Shown here: positions 32,149 through 44,251 of the stretch, in pieces | How the letters are laid out: the number at the start of each line of letters is the position of its first letter | How positions within the stretch are numbered: the first letter of the stretch is position 1 | DNA from: Nocardia sp. CC227C | GTDB lineage: Bacteria > Actinomycetota > Actinomycetes > Mycobacteriales > Mycobacteriaceae | Assembly: GCF_030767025.1 (NCBI RefSeq) | Contig: NZ_JASITE010000017.1 | Span: 1 to 64,000, forward strand | Length of the DNA stretch: 64,000 nt | Reading direction: 5' to 3' | The notes under the pieces: generated by a model | Told to the model about the DNA's origin: nothing | Database searches by the model: none | Seen by the model: the letters and a program-made list of their open reading frames with translations, nothing else | Program-made: the position numbers and the translations under genes

Positions 32149-32187
32149 CCCGGCCGCGCCCGGCCGCCGGAACCGCCACCGGCCCAC

Positions 32188-32223
32188 GCATCGAGCCCCG
32201 CCCGATCGGGCGGGGCTCGATGC
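32188..32223. terminator. Bidirectional terminator
   Basis: A perfect 16-bp stem (32188-32203 with 32208-32223) around GATC, between the convergent DUF1330 and csbD genes. Confidence 0.85.
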
Positions 32224-32242
32224 TGTTCACCGGGTCGCGGGG

Positions 32243-32449
32243 TTACTTCCCCAGCGTCCCCTTCACCTTGTCCACGACGTCGCCGACGGCATCCTTGATG
32301 TCCTCGGCGGCGTCCTTCAGGCCGGCGGAGAGCTGGTCGGCCTTGCCCTCGCCGCGCAGTTCGTCGTCCCCGGTCACGTCACCGGCGGTTTCCTTGGCCT
32401 TGCCGGTGAGGTCCTCGGCCTTGTTGCTGATCTTGTCACTCAGAGACAT
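32243..32449 (-). CDS. CsbD-family stress protein
   Basis: 68 residues, hydrophilic and helical: SDKISNKAEDLTGKAKETAG, DDELRGEGKADQ, then Asp/Lys-rich helical repeats. CsbD proteins are abundant general-stress proteins of unknown mechanism, under alternative sigma factors in Bacillus. GGAGGTTTC precedes the ATG. Divergent from the ECF sigma operon, with 165 bp between. Confidence 0.9.
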   Translation of the reverse strand: MSLSDKISNKAEDLTGKAKETAGDVTGDDELRGEGKADQLSAGLKDAAEDIKDAVGDVVDKVKGTLGK

Positions 32450-32614
32450 CGAAACCTCCGTATCGAGTGTTTGTGCCCGGATTCAGGCACCGATATGAGG
32501 ACACTGGAGAGCACGGAAACTCACTCGGCCGAGGCTGAGACAACGGTCACGGATACTGGAGCGTGACGTTTTCGAGATAGCCGTGTCCTGATTGGTGAAC
32601 GGTGAGGAGGCGTG

Positions 32615-33181
32615 GTGACCCCGACGGATGCGGCACATGCGGCAGAACTCGACGATGCCACCCTGGTGAGTCGGGCGCGGGACGGCGATGTTCGTGCATA
32701 CGAACAGTTGGTCCTGCGCTATCAGGGGCCCATGTTCCGGTTGGCGGCGAAGATGCTGGCGGACCGGAGCGAGGCCGAGGATGTCGTGCAGGAGGTCTTC
32801 CTGACGGCGTGGCGACGGATCGGTCAGCTACACGACGATGCCGCGTTCGCGGGGTGGCTGTATCGGGCGACCACGAACCGGTGCCTGAATGCGCTGCGGG
32901 CCCGTCAGCCCGCGGCGGACGTGGATCCGGACAGCACCGTGTCACCACGGCACGACATCCGACCCGAGCACGCGGTGCAAGTGAACAGCCAATTGGAGGC
33001 GCTGACGGCAGCCCTGCAGCAACTGACCCCGGAGCAACGGGCGTGCTGGCTGCTGCGGGAGGTGCACGGCCGCTCGTACGAGGAGATCGGCGACATCGTC
33101 GGTGCGAACGTCACGGCGGTACGCGGGCGCATCGCCCGGGCCCGGGTGCAATTGGCGGAGGTGATGAAGGCATGGCGATGA
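32615..33181 (+). CDS. ECF sigma factor heading the Asp23 operon
   Basis: 188 residues. Region 2: LVLRYQGPMFRLAAKMLADRSEAEDVVQEVFLTAW. Region 4: LQQLTPEQRACWLLREVHGRSYEEIGDIVGANVTAVRGRIARAR. No C-terminal extension, so a separate anti-sigma is expected. GTG 32615 is chosen (four bases after GAGGAGG); GTG 32612 is also possible. The stop overlaps the next start as ATGA. It likely drives the operon 32615-36692 and perhaps the neighbouring csbD (inference). Confidence 0.92.
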   Translation: MTPTDAAHAAELDDATLVSRARDGDVRAYEQLVLRYQGPMFRLAAKMLADRSEAEDVVQEVFLTAWRRIGQLHDDAAFAGWLYRATTNRCLNALRARQPAADVDPDSTVSPRHDIRPEHAVQVNSQLEALTAALQQLTPEQRACWLLREVHGRSYEEIGDIVGANVTAVRGRIARARVQLAEVMKAWR

Positions 33182-33765
33182 CGGATGTAACCGATACCGA
33201 CGAGGACTATCTGCTGCCCTGTGGGCGCGGTATGGAACAGGTGTGGCGGCGGCTCGACGCCGTGCAGTCGGGCAACGCGGACGCCCACGAGGCGCGCTGT
33301 GCGGACTGCCGGGCGGCACGGGACAGCCTGCTGGCGCTGCGCGAGGCCACCCAGGAGCTGATCGACGAACCGGAACCGACACCGCCGGACCTGTTCGGCC
33401 GCATCATGTTCGCGGTGCGCGCGGAGGTGCGGCGCGGACAGACGCTGGAGCTGCCCACCGACCTGCCGGGCAGGGTGGAGGTCAGCGAGCAGGCGGTCGC
33501 GGTGGTTATCCGCTACGCCGCCGACAGCGTTCCGGGTGTGCGGGCGCGCCGCTGCCGCATGCGCAGCGTCGGCACCGGACCCGACGGCGCGAATATCGTG
33601 CGGGTCACCCTGTCCATCGCGGTGCGCATGCGCGGCGGCAGCCTGGAAGGCATCGTGCCGCTGGTGCGCCAGCGAGTGGCGGCGGCCGTCTCGGCGCGGG
33701 CGGGGCTGCTGCTCGGCCGCCTGGATGTCACCGTCGACGACGTCTACCAGGAGCGGGACCGATGA
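33178..33765 (+). CDS. Zinc anti-sigma domain fused to Asp23/Gls24 domain
   Basis: 195 residues. The first 75 contain H37-x3-C41-x2-C44, the zinc-associated anti-sigma (ZAS) motif. From about 85 the sequence becomes an Asp23-like domain: GRVEVSEQAVAVVIRYAADSVPG, then VRVTLSIAVRM and LDVTVDDVY. Start ATG 33178 overlaps the sigma stop by four bases; ATG 33172 is an alternative. The arrangement suggests the anti-sigma that binds the adjacent sigma factor senses envelope state through the Asp23 part, which in other bacteria joins a membrane-anchored Asp23/AmaP layer (inference). Confidence 0.82.
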   Translation: MTDVTDTDEDYLLPCGRGMEQVWRRLDAVQSGNADAHEARCADCRAARDSLLALREATQELIDEPEPTPPDLFGRIMFAVRAEVRRGQTLELPTDLPGRVEVSEQAVAVVIRYAADSVPGVRARRCRMRSVGTGPDGANIVRVTLSIAVRMRGGSLEGIVPLVRQRVAAAVSARAGLLLGRLDVTVDDVYQERDR

Positions 33766-34133
33766 CGGTGGACGCGGAACTCGTCGTCTCGGACGCGGTG
33801 GTGGCCGCGGTGGCCGCGCGCGCCGCCGCCTCGGTGCCGGGGGTGGCGCGGCTGGAGCCCGGCCTGCGCGGCCTGGTGGTGGGCTGGGCGCGCCTGGGCA
33901 AGCAGCTGTTGATCGGCCAGGAGTCGGCGGCCGCGGAGGGGGTGCGCGTGCAGCGCACGGCCATCGGCGGTCTCGCCGTCCAGGTGGACCTGTCGCTGGG
34001 GGCCGAAAGTCGTGCCGCGGCCGTGGGCGCCGCGGTGCAGCGGGCGGTGGTCGACGCCGTCCGGGAGCAGACCGGAGTCACCGTCGACGAGGTGTCGGTG
34101 ACCATTCTCGATATCGAACCGGGGGCGCTGTGA
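33762..34133 (+). CDS. Asp23/Gls24 family protein
   Basis: 123 residues of the alkaline-shock protein 23 family: DAVVAAVAARAAASVPGVARLE at the start and VTVDEVSVTILDIE at the end, as in Asp23. Overlaps the upstream gene by ATGA. Asp23 forms a membrane-associated network held by AmaP in staphylococci; an AmaP gene ends this operon. Confidence 0.85.
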   Translation: MTVDAELVVSDAVVAAVAARAAASVPGVARLEPGLRGLVVGWARLGKQLLIGQESAAAEGVRVQRTAIGGLAVQVDLSLGAESRAAAVGAAVQRAVVDAVREQTGVTVDEVSVTILDIEPGAL

Positions 34134-34447
34134 CCGCTGCGGCGGAGTTGGTGGAGTCGATCGTCGAGGCGATCGAGGCGACGGACGGGTTGCGCCCCGT
34201 CGCGCCGTTCGGTCTCGACGCGGTAGCCTGGCTGCCCCGCGGCGGCCGGGCCTATGCGGTCGATCTGACGAAGGAGGTCGTCGAAATCCGGGTGGCGGCA
34301 ACCGCTTTGCCGCTGCGCCCGCTGGTGGAGCGGCTGTCCACCGCGGTGACAGCCCTGCTGAAGGACACCGCCTGGGCCGAGGCGAACATCCGCGTGGTGG
34401 TCGCCGAGCTCGATGCCGCCGCCTTCGGCGACGAAACGGTTACCTAG
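34130..34447 (+). CDS. Small Asp23-operon protein
   Basis: 105 residues, GTG start overlapping the previous stop (GTGA). An N-terminal helix (AAELVESIVEAIEATDGLRPV), beta strands (RAYAVDLTKEVVEIRVAATALP) and a helix (LVERLSTAVTALL) followed by a final strand suggest a shortened Asp23-like fold. No membrane segment. Not recognised beyond its context. Confidence 0.7.
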   Translation: MTAAAELVESIVEAIEATDGLRPVAPFGLDAVAWLPRGGRAYAVDLTKEVVEIRVAATALPLRPLVERLSTAVTALLKDTAWAEANIRVVVAELDAAAFGDETVT

Positions 34448-34504
34448 ATCACGGACATCGGGCGTGAGTTCGGCGGACTCCCGGTGTCGAACCAGTACGG
34501 ACAC

Positions 34505-34530
34505 TTTTGTTCCGCTGCACGACAACAAAA
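34505..34530 (+). promoter_or_regulatory. AT-rich inverted repeat before the main Asp23 gene
   Basis: TTTTGTT (34505-34511) and AACAAAA (34524-34530) flank 12 bases just before AGGAGGA (34533-34539). Possible operator, internal promoter or leader hairpin within the operon. Confidence 0.35.
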
Positions 34531-34544
34531 TTCAGGAGGAAGAC

Positions 34545-35033
34545 ATGACCGGAACCAGCACCGAGAAGTCGACCGGCAAGACCGCCGCCGATGGACAGAT
34601 CACGGCCGTTCGCAACAAATCGGCGAATGATGATGCGCTGGTGACCGATCAGGGCACCACCACCATCGGCGACATCGTGGTGCAGAAGATCGCCGGACTC
34701 GCCGCCCGCGAGGTGCGCGGCGTCCACGCGCTGGGTGGCGGTGCGGCCCGCGCGTTCGGCGCGATCCGGGACCGGATTCCGGGCGCGTCGGCCAGTGTGG
34801 GCCAGGGTGTCTCGGTGGAGGTCGGCGAGAAGCAGGCCGCCGTCGATCTGGAGTTGGTGGTCGAATACGGCGTATCCATCGCGGAACTGGCGCGTGCGGT
34901 GCGCCGCAATGTCATCACCGCCATCGAGCAGATGACCGGCCTCGAGGTCGTCGAGGTGAATATCAACGTCAACGACGTCTACATCCCCGGCGACGACGAT
35001 GACGAGTCGCCCGCATCCAATCGCGTGCAGTAA
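34545..35033 (+). CDS. Asp23/Gls24 family envelope stress protein
   Basis: 162 residues, the most canonical Asp23 here. A disordered N-terminus (1-45) is followed by TTIGDIVVQKIAGLAAREVRGVHALGG, a VAVDLELVVEYG-like strand (seen as AVDLELVVEYG), VRRNVITAIEQMTGLEVVEVNINVNDVYI and an acidic tail. Strong AGGAGGA site, ATG 34545. Preceded by 97 noncoding bases, so it may have a second promoter and be the most abundant product of the operon. Confidence 0.92.
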   Translation: MTGTSTEKSTGKTAADGQITAVRNKSANDDALVTDQGTTTIGDIVVQKIAGLAAREVRGVHALGGGAARAFGAIRDRIPGASASVGQGVSVEVGEKQAAVDLELVVEYGVSIAELARAVRRNVITAIEQMTGLEVVEVNINVNDVYIPGDDDDESPASNRVQ

Positions 35034-35063
35034 TCCCATCCGCCCGCAGCTGAGGAGACGCAG

Positions 35064-35252
35064 ATGAACGCCACGACGATCAGTCTCGCTGTCGGTATCG
35101 CGCTCGGATTCGCCATGGCCTTCGGCGGATTCGGCGCGTTCGCCATCGTATTGGTGTTCGCCGGGCTGGGCCTGCTGGTCGGCCGCTGGCTCGACGGCGA
35201 GATCGATCTGGCCGGCCTGATCCGGTCGGCACAGGATCGGAGCCGGCGGTGA
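35064..35252 (+). CDS. Small membrane protein (DUF2273-like)
   Basis: 62 residues with two hydrophobic helices (about 5-22 and 25-42) and a cytoplasmic tail containing GRWLDGEIDLAGLI. DUF2273-type small membrane proteins accompany Asp23 and AmaP in other phyla. The stop overlaps the next gene (GTGA). Confidence 0.75.
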   Translation: MNATTISLAVGIALGFAMAFGGFGAFAIVLVFAGLGLLVGRWLDGEIDLAGLIRSAQDRSRR

Positions 35253-35590
35253 CCGCCGCGGTCGCGCTCGATCTGCCCGGCACCACCACCGTTTCCGAGC
35301 GCGCCGTGCGCCGCCTGGCGGCACACGCGGCCACCGAGGTGGACGGGGTGGGGTCGCGGGTCGGCGTGGACGCCGATGTCACCGCCGATGCCGCCGCCCT
35401 GCGGGTGCGCCTGCCGGTGCGGTATCCGCTGCCGGTGGCCCGGGTCGCCGAGTCCTGCCGTACGCACCTGATCGCGCGGGTCGGCGAACTCGCGGGCCTG
35501 ACGGTCACCGGCGTGGATATCGAGATCTCCGCCATGGAGGTCGAAACAGCCGCTCCCGCTGTCGAATCCGCGCGCCGGAGGGTGCGGTGA
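35249..35590 (+). CDS. Asp23/Gls24-like protein
   Basis: 113 residues: TTVSERAVRRLAAHAATEVDGV at the start, ALRVRLPVRYPLP in the middle, LTVTGVDIEISAMEVE at the end, a compact Asp23 domain. Coupled by four-base overlaps on both sides. Confidence 0.82.
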   Translation: MTAAVALDLPGTTTVSERAVRRLAAHAATEVDGVGSRVGVDADVTADAAALRVRLPVRYPLPVARVAESCRTHLIARVGELAGLTVTGVDIEISAMEVETAAPAVESARRRVR

Positions 35591-36126
35591 TCCGGCGGCC
35601 GCGGCGAGTGGGCACGGCGGTGGTGGTGGCGCTGGCACTGCTGGCGCTGTCCGTCGCCGTCATCGTGTCGCTCGTCCAGCGGCTCACCGGCACCGGGGAG
35701 ATCCTCTCCTACGACAGCGTCGCCACCCGGCTGCACGACACCGAATGGGGTGATGTCGTGGTGCTGGCCGTGGGCGCGACGGCGGCGGTGGTCGGGCTGG
35801 CGCTCATCGCACTGGCCGCGATTCCCGGCCGCGCGGTGGTACTGCCGCTGCGCACCGTGGACGGCAGCGACGCGGGAATCGAGCGCCGCAGCCTGCGCAC
35901 CGCACTGCACCGTTCCGCCGCCGGGGTGCCGGGGATCGAGAAGGCGCGGATCAAGGTGCGCGGCAAGGGGGTGCGCGTATCCGCGGCCTCGGACCGCGTG
36001 GATATCAGCGAGCTGCCCGATACCGTGCACGCGGCCTTGGCCGACACCCTCGATCGCATTTCCCCGCGGCATCCCACGCGGGTGCGCGCCCGGTTGCGCC
36101 CCGCCCGGACCGGAGGTTCCCGATGA
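35587..36126 (+). CDS. DUF6286-like membrane protein
   Basis: 179 residues. Two membrane helices (about 9-30 and 54-77) separated by a hydrophilic loop with ILSYDSVATRLHDTEWGD, then an Asp23/AmaP-like alpha/beta C-terminal region (DIERRSLRTALHRSAAGVPGIEKARIKV pattern, with G in place of the first D). Family name from memory. It may form part of the membrane anchor for the Asp23 layer. Overlaps both neighbours by ATGA/GTGA. Confidence 0.7.
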   Translation: MIRRPRRVGTAVVVALALLALSVAVIVSLVQRLTGTGEILSYDSVATRLHDTEWGDVVVLAVGATAAVVGLALIALAAIPGRAVVLPLRTVDGSDAGIERRSLRTALHRSAAGVPGIEKARIKVRGKGVRVSAASDRVDISELPDTVHAALADTLDRISPRHPTRVRARLRPARTGGSR

Positions 36127-36692
36127 TCACCGTCAACCGCCCGGCTCGCCTCAATCGGTCGCTCATCGCCCTGGTCGGCGTGCTGCTGCTGGCCGCGGGC
36201 GGCTATCTGATCGCGGCCCAGCGCGGCTGGGTCGGCTGGGTGGACCGCTCGCAGCCGCTCACACCCGGCGCCGCCGAACCGCCGACCTGGGTGTTCTACG
36301 CGGTCGTCGCGGGCGCCGCGGTGCTGGCGCTGCTGTGTCTGCGCTGGCTGGTGGCGCAGCTGTTCCGCCTGCCGCCGACGGTGACATGGCAGCTGGCGGA
36401 CGCGAATTCGACCGGTCGGACCACGCTGTCCTCGGCCACGGCGGCGCGGGCGGTGGCCGAGGACATCGAATCCTTCGACACCGTGGATTCGGCCACCGCG
36501 TGGCTGTCCGGGCCGGGCCGGGCACCGGAGCTGCACTTGGTGGTCACCGCCACGCCGGAGGCCGACCTCACCGAGCTGCGGCGGCGCATACTCGGCGAGG
36601 CCGTGGTCCGGCTGCGGGAGGCGCTGGAGGTGGGCGTGATACCGGTGACCATGGAACTGCGCCTGACCGACGACGAGGCCCGCGTGCGCTGA
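36123..36692 (+). CDS. AmaP-like alkaline-shock membrane anchor
   Basis: 189 residues with two transmembrane helices (about 13-31 and 58-80) flanking a 27-residue loop, then a cytoplasmic domain with repeating beta-alpha units. This topology and last place in an Asp23 operon fit AmaP, which tethers Asp23 to the membrane in Staphylococcus. Ends convergent with rpoB. Confidence 0.78.
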   Translation: MITVNRPARLNRSLIALVGVLLLAAGGYLIAAQRGWVGWVDRSQPLTPGAAEPPTWVFYAVVAGAAVLALLCLRWLVAQLFRLPPTVTWQLADANSTGRTTLSSATAARAVAEDIESFDTVDSATAWLSGPGRAPELHLVVTATPEADLTELRRRILGEAVVRLREALEVGVIPVTMELRLTDDEARVR

Positions 36693-36708
36693 CGTATCGG
36701 GTGCCGGT

Positions 36709-36738
36709 GGGCCGCGCCACGGATTCCGGGCGCGGCCC
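36709..36738. terminator. Bidirectional terminator between amaP and rpoB2
   Basis: A 10-bp GC stem (36709-36718 with 36729-36738), 10-base loop, between convergent stops. Confidence 0.65.
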
Positions 36739-36743
36739 GCCGC

Positions 36744-40133
<3,390 letters not shown>

Positions 40134-40321
40134 TACATCCCCACAGTCGTTCGGTTTTCGAGATCTGGACGGTTCTTCCCCGGAAACGAAGTCCAAAATT
40201 ACACCCGAAAACGACGAATGTCGAGGGCACGAACAAATAGACATCCGAATTATCGGCGTCTTTCCCATTTCAATATTTACAGTGGCGGCGGCGATTCGTC
40301 AAGTAATCGGCGACATGCGCC

Positions 40322-40348
40322 GGGGCCCGGTCCGGGGGACCGGACCCC
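40322..40348 (-). terminator. Terminator after the DUF5682 gene
   Basis: CCGGTCC (40327-40333) pairs with GGACCGG (40337-40343), extended by GGG/CCC with one mismatch, 8-34 bases past the stop at 40356. Confidence 0.6.
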
Positions 40349-40355
40349 CGGCGGG

Positions 40356-43133
40356 TCAGCCGATTCCGAGGTCGGCGGCCAGCGCCGCCGCCGTCGCCGG
40401 ATACCGGTCGAGCAGGTCGGTGACCGCGGTATCGGTGGCCGCCGACGGCTCCTGCCAGACCGGATCGTGGCCGAACAACGCCGCCAGCGCATCGCACGCG
40501 GCCGGATGCGCCGCGAGCAGGTCGGTGGCGGGGCCGCGGGGGGCGGAGGCCGCGGACGTCGGCGCGGCGGCCGTCTCGGACCACGGTGGCACCCAGCTGT
40601 CCACCGCGGGCAGCGCGCCCGGGAAGGTGCGGCCCGCCTCCCGGACCAGCGCGGGCACCACCTCGCCCACCTGTTTGCGCAGCGTGGTGATGAGGGTGGG
40701 CAGCCACGGCAGCAGCACCCGATCGGGCAGCCGACCGAAGGCTTTCGACAGCAGTTCCACCACAAAGGGTTTCAGCGCCGGAGCCGGATCGATGGCATGC
40801 ACGAAACCGGTGAGATAGCGCGGGAAGGACGGCAGCACCAGGGGATTGACCAACATGTCGTCGCAGCGCTCGCGCAGTTCGGCCAGCGGCAGCAACCCGA
40901 GTTGGAAACGCGCGGCCCACAGCAGCGCCACCTTGTCGGGAGCCTCCGGATGCGATTGCAGCACGGCCAGTTCCAGCTGGGTGTGGTCGCAGCCCAGCGA
41001 CAGGGCGAGGCTTTCCATCCCGAACAGGAAGCCGAGCATGGCGGCCACCTGACCCGCGCCGGTGTCGTCCGCGGCGAAGGCCGTCGGCAGCAGCGTGCAG
41101 TAGTGCGCGTACCCCGCGGTCACGAACCGCTCGCACCACTCCGGCAGCCCGTCACCGGATGAGCGGAAGTGGTTGAGCAGCAGCCGAATACGGCGCAGCA
41201 CGGCGGGTGCGTCGTCCACCGTGCGCTCGGCGGCGAGCAGTTCCACCGCGCGGGAGCCGATCTCGTCGGCCAGCCGCGCCGAGCCCAGATACACCAGCGC
41301 GTCCTCGACCGCGGCCAGGGCCGCGGCGGCCGTGGCGTCGGGGTCGTCGACCGCCCGGCGCAGGCGCTGTTCGAAGACCTGCTCGACCGTGACGCCCTCG
41401 TAGCCGAGTTCCACCAGGGAGCGCTGATACTTGCCGAGCCCCAGATCCCAGCTCTCCTGAATGGCCTGCTCGCCCAGACCGCGCGAGCCCATGATGGGCC
41501 GGACGGCGTCGGCGGGAATCAGCTTGCGCAGTAGCCACAGCAGATCCGAGCACGGCCGCAGGTGCGGGTCGGTGCGCAGGTCCAGCAGCGCCCGTTGCAG
41601 GGTGCGCTTGGACAGGTCCAGGCCCAGCGGCGCCAGCCGGTCCAGCACATCGCGGGCCAGCGGCGGCAGTGCCGAGTAGCCGACCTGACCGATCCGGTCC
41701 CCGCCGAGCAGGATCTCGCACAGCCGCCGCACATCGCGGCGGCCGGGCACGGTGTCCTTCTCGATGCAGGTGATGGCGGCGTCCTGGAAGTCGTACGGCG
41801 TCGGACGCGTCCGATTGCGCAGGCCCGCCAGCAGCATCGAGTGTTCGAAGATGGCGATGGCGTCGGCGGTGCTGGCCAGATAACCATTGCGGCGCGCCAG
41901 CCGGACGATGTCGACCGACCACTCCAGCAGTTCGGATTCGTCCAGCGGATCCAGGGCCGGTGCGCTGGTCAGGAAGCCGGACAGGTGATCCGCCACGGCC
42001 GCGGCGGGTTTCGCGGCGGGCAGCGGCTTCCGCACGGCCCGACCCCGCGCCCCCGGCTGCCCGGCCAGCCGGAACGCCTGCGTCTTGGCACGCCGCAGGC
42101 CCTTCGCCCAGGTGGCGGCGGCGATGGAGACCGCGCCACCGGCCAGCCCGAACTGCTCCTCGATGGCGGAGTGGCTGGACGGGATGAGCCCGTAATGCCA
42201 GGTGGTGGCGGTGCGCGGGGAAATCTCGTAGGGCGCGGTGGAATCCAGCCCGAACTGCTCCACCCGGCTGGCGGCATGGGCCGCGCCGCAGATGTACAGC
42301 GCGCGTTCGGGCTCGGCTCCGGTGGCGGCGAGGTGTTCGCGCATGCGCGTCCACATGTACCGCTCGCGGTCCTCGTCCACCTCGGTGCTGCCGCGCCGCA
42401 GCCGCCGGAACAGGCTGCCGATCATCACCATGACCTGCCGGTAGGTGTCGTAGTCGGCGTCGGCCAGCGGCTGTTCGACGTACTGGTCCCACCACTCCGA
42501 CCAGTGCCGCACCTTGCCGTGGTGCAGCAGGTACTGCTCGAGTTCCGCGAAACGCGGTCGCATATCGCCGATCTCGATGCCGACGGCTTCGCCGTGCAGG
42601 CCGCCGTCGGCCGCCGGTGCGTCGGCGGATTCGTCCTCGCGCGGCGACCATTGGAAGACGTGATCGGTGGAGCGGTCCACCAGCACCAGTTCGACGCCCG
42701 GGGTCTCGAGCGCGTAGGCGATGGCCTGATACTCGGCCGACGATTCGGTGATGGGGGCGACGATCGAGAGCGGGGCCCAGGAAGCCGGGAAGCCGTCCAC
42801 CGCACTCGCGAACGCCTGCAGCGCCACCGGCAGGCGGCAGTTGCGCAGCTCGTCCAGCAGCGGCCGCAGGTCCTCGCACAGCTCCATGTAGATGACGGTG
42901 GGCTGCTTCTCGCGCAGGCGGCGCACCATGGCCAGTCCGGAGGCGGGCGAGTGGTGGCAGACCGGGAAGATCTCCAGCCGCTCCGACAGTGCCCGGTCGA
43001 CATCGTCGACCATGCCCGCCAGGATGTCGCCCGCCGCACCGGGATCACCGGCGAACGCGGCGGCCGCATCCGCCAACTGGTCTCGCAGTGTGGCGAACAG
43101 CGATGTGGTAGTGCGGATCTCGGATGCGGTCAC
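40356..43133 (-). CDS. DUF5682-like large protein of the SWIM-VWA-MoxR operon
   Basis: 925 residues. The N-terminal half has FPVCHHSPASG (about 56-66), YMELCEDL (about 81-88) and LYICGAAHAAS (about 284-294): paired His, acidic and GxxH motifs in the order seen in EreA/ChaN/TraB-like proteins, so a metal-dependent hydrolase-like domain is possible (inference). The C-terminal half is helical with repeats, perhaps a scaffold. No membrane segments. GTG start overlaps the AAA+ gene stop (GTGA). Last gene of the five-gene operon. DUF5682 assignment is from memory of its association with MoxR/VWA genes. Confidence 0.7.
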   Translation of the reverse strand: MTASEIRTTTSLFATLRDQLADAAAAFAGDPGAAGDILAGMVDDVDRALSERLEIFPVCHHSPASGLAMVRRLREKQPTVIYMELCEDLRPLLDELRNCRLPVALQAFASAVDGFPASWAPLSIVAPITESSAEYQAIAYALETPGVELVLVDRSTDHVFQWSPREDESADAPAADGGLHGEAVGIEIGDMRPRFAELEQYLLHHGKVRHWSEWWDQYVEQPLADADYDTYRQVMVMIGSLFRRLRRGSTEVDEDRERYMWTRMREHLAATGAEPERALYICGAAHAASRVEQFGLDSTAPYEISPRTATTWHYGLIPSSHSAIEEQFGLAGGAVSIAAATWAKGLRRAKTQAFRLAGQPGARGRAVRKPLPAAKPAAAVADHLSGFLTSAPALDPLDESELLEWSVDIVRLARRNGYLASTADAIAIFEHSMLLAGLRNRTRPTPYDFQDAAITCIEKDTVPGRRDVRRLCEILLGGDRIGQVGYSALPPLARDVLDRLAPLGLDLSKRTLQRALLDLRTDPHLRPCSDLLWLLRKLIPADAVRPIMGSRGLGEQAIQESWDLGLGKYQRSLVELGYEGVTVEQVFEQRLRRAVDDPDATAAAALAAVEDALVYLGSARLADEIGSRAVELLAAERTVDDAPAVLRRIRLLLNHFRSSGDGLPEWCERFVTAGYAHYCTLLPTAFAADDTGAGQVAAMLGFLFGMESLALSLGCDHTQLELAVLQSHPEAPDKVALLWAARFQLGLLPLAELRERCDDMLVNPLVLPSFPRYLTGFVHAIDPAPALKPFVVELLSKAFGRLPDRVLLPWLPTLITTLRKQVGEVVPALVREAGRTFPGALPAVDSWVPPWSETAAAPTSAASAPRGPATDLLAAHPAACDALAALFGHDPVWQEPSAATDTAVTDLLDRYPATAAALAADLGIG

Positions 43134-44242
43134 GACAGCCTCGCGATCGCCGCGCGGCCGCCCTCGAGGAACTCGCCCCAGGCTCCACCCTGATCCTTGC
43201 TGCGCGGCTCGACCACGCCGTGCAGGTACTTGTTCAGAATGGCGAGGTCCTCCGGCGCCCGCCGCGCCAGCGAACCGACCAGCGACCCGGCGAGGGTTTC
43301 AGCACGCAGTTCCCGCTCGCCGAAGAACTGGCTGTGCAGAATGGCGTCCTCGAGCACGCCGATCTGCTCCGCGGTCGACAGCGCCGATTCCAGCTTGTCG
43401 TCGTCGCTGGTGGCCGCCGCGGCGGCGGCGCGCAGGTCGGCGAAGCTCTCCAGCAGGATATCCAGCAGCGTCGGCGGCAACTCCAGCTCGATCCGGTGGC
43501 GGCGCAACAGCTCCTGGGTGCGGAACCGGACGATCTCGGCCTCGCTGCGTTTGTTCGACACCACCGGAATCCGCACGAAATTGAAGCGCCGCTTGAGCGC
43601 CGAGGACAGGTCGTTCACGCCGCGATCACGACTGTTGGCGGTGGCGATGATGGAGAAACCGGGCTGGGCGAACACCACATTGTCGTCGTCGAGTTCGGGA
43701 ATCGAGACGTACTTCTCCGACAGGATGGAGATGAGCGCGTCCTGCACATCGCTGGTGGAGCGGGTCAGCTCCTCGAAGCGGCCGATCACGCCCTGCTCCA
43801 TGGCGGTCATGATGGGCGAGGGGATCATGGATTCACGCGACTGACCCTTGGCGATGACCATGGAGATATTCCACGAGTACTTGATGTGGTCCTCGGTGGT
43901 GCCCGCGGTGCCCTGCACCACCAGGGTGGAGTTGCGGCTGATGGCCGCGGACAGCAGTTCGGCCAGCCAGCTCTTGCCGGTGCCCGGATCGCCGATGAGC
44001 AGCAGCCCGCGGTCCGAGGCCAGGGTGACGATGCTGCGTTCGACGAAACTCCGGTCGCCGAACCACTTCTGCTCCACGGTGCGGTCCAGGCCGTCGGCGC
44101 GTTCGGAGCCGAGAATGAACAGCCGCACCATCTTCGGGCTCAGTCGCCAGGCGAAGGGCTTGGGGCCGTCGTCGATGGACTCCAGCCAGTCGAGTTCTTC
44201 GGCGTACTTGACTTCGGCGGGAGCGCGCAGGACTTCGGACAT
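43130..44242 (-). CDS. MoxR-type AAA+ ATPase
   Basis: 370 residues. Walker A GDPGTGKS (84-91); FSIIATANSRDRG is the sensor 1 strand and arginine region; SSALKRRFNFVRIP is typical of MoxR ATPases that remodel metal-binding partners with a VWA protein. C-terminal lid about 240-370. Nine bases after the VWA gene stop and overlapping the DUF5682 gene. Pairing with a VWA protein implies a chaperone that inserts cofactors or activates the DUF5682 protein (inference). Confidence 0.9.
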   Translation of the reverse strand: MSEVLRAPAEVKYAEELDWLESIDDGPKPFAWRLSPKMVRLFILGSERADGLDRTVEQKWFGDRSFVERSIVTLASDRGLLLIGDPGTGKSWLAELLSAAISRNSTLVVQGTAGTTEDHIKYSWNISMVIAKGQSRESMIPSPIMTAMEQGVIGRFEELTRSTSDVQDALISILSEKYVSIPELDDDNVVFAQPGFSIIATANSRDRGVNDLSSALKRRFNFVRIPVVSNKRSEAEIVRFRTQELLRRHRIELELPPTLLDILLESFADLRAAAAAATSDDDKLESALSTAEQIGVLEDAILHSQFFGERELRAETLAGSLVGSLARRAPEDLAILNKYLHGVVEPRSKDQGGAWGEFLEGGRAAIARLS

Positions 44243-44251
44243 GGGGGTCTC

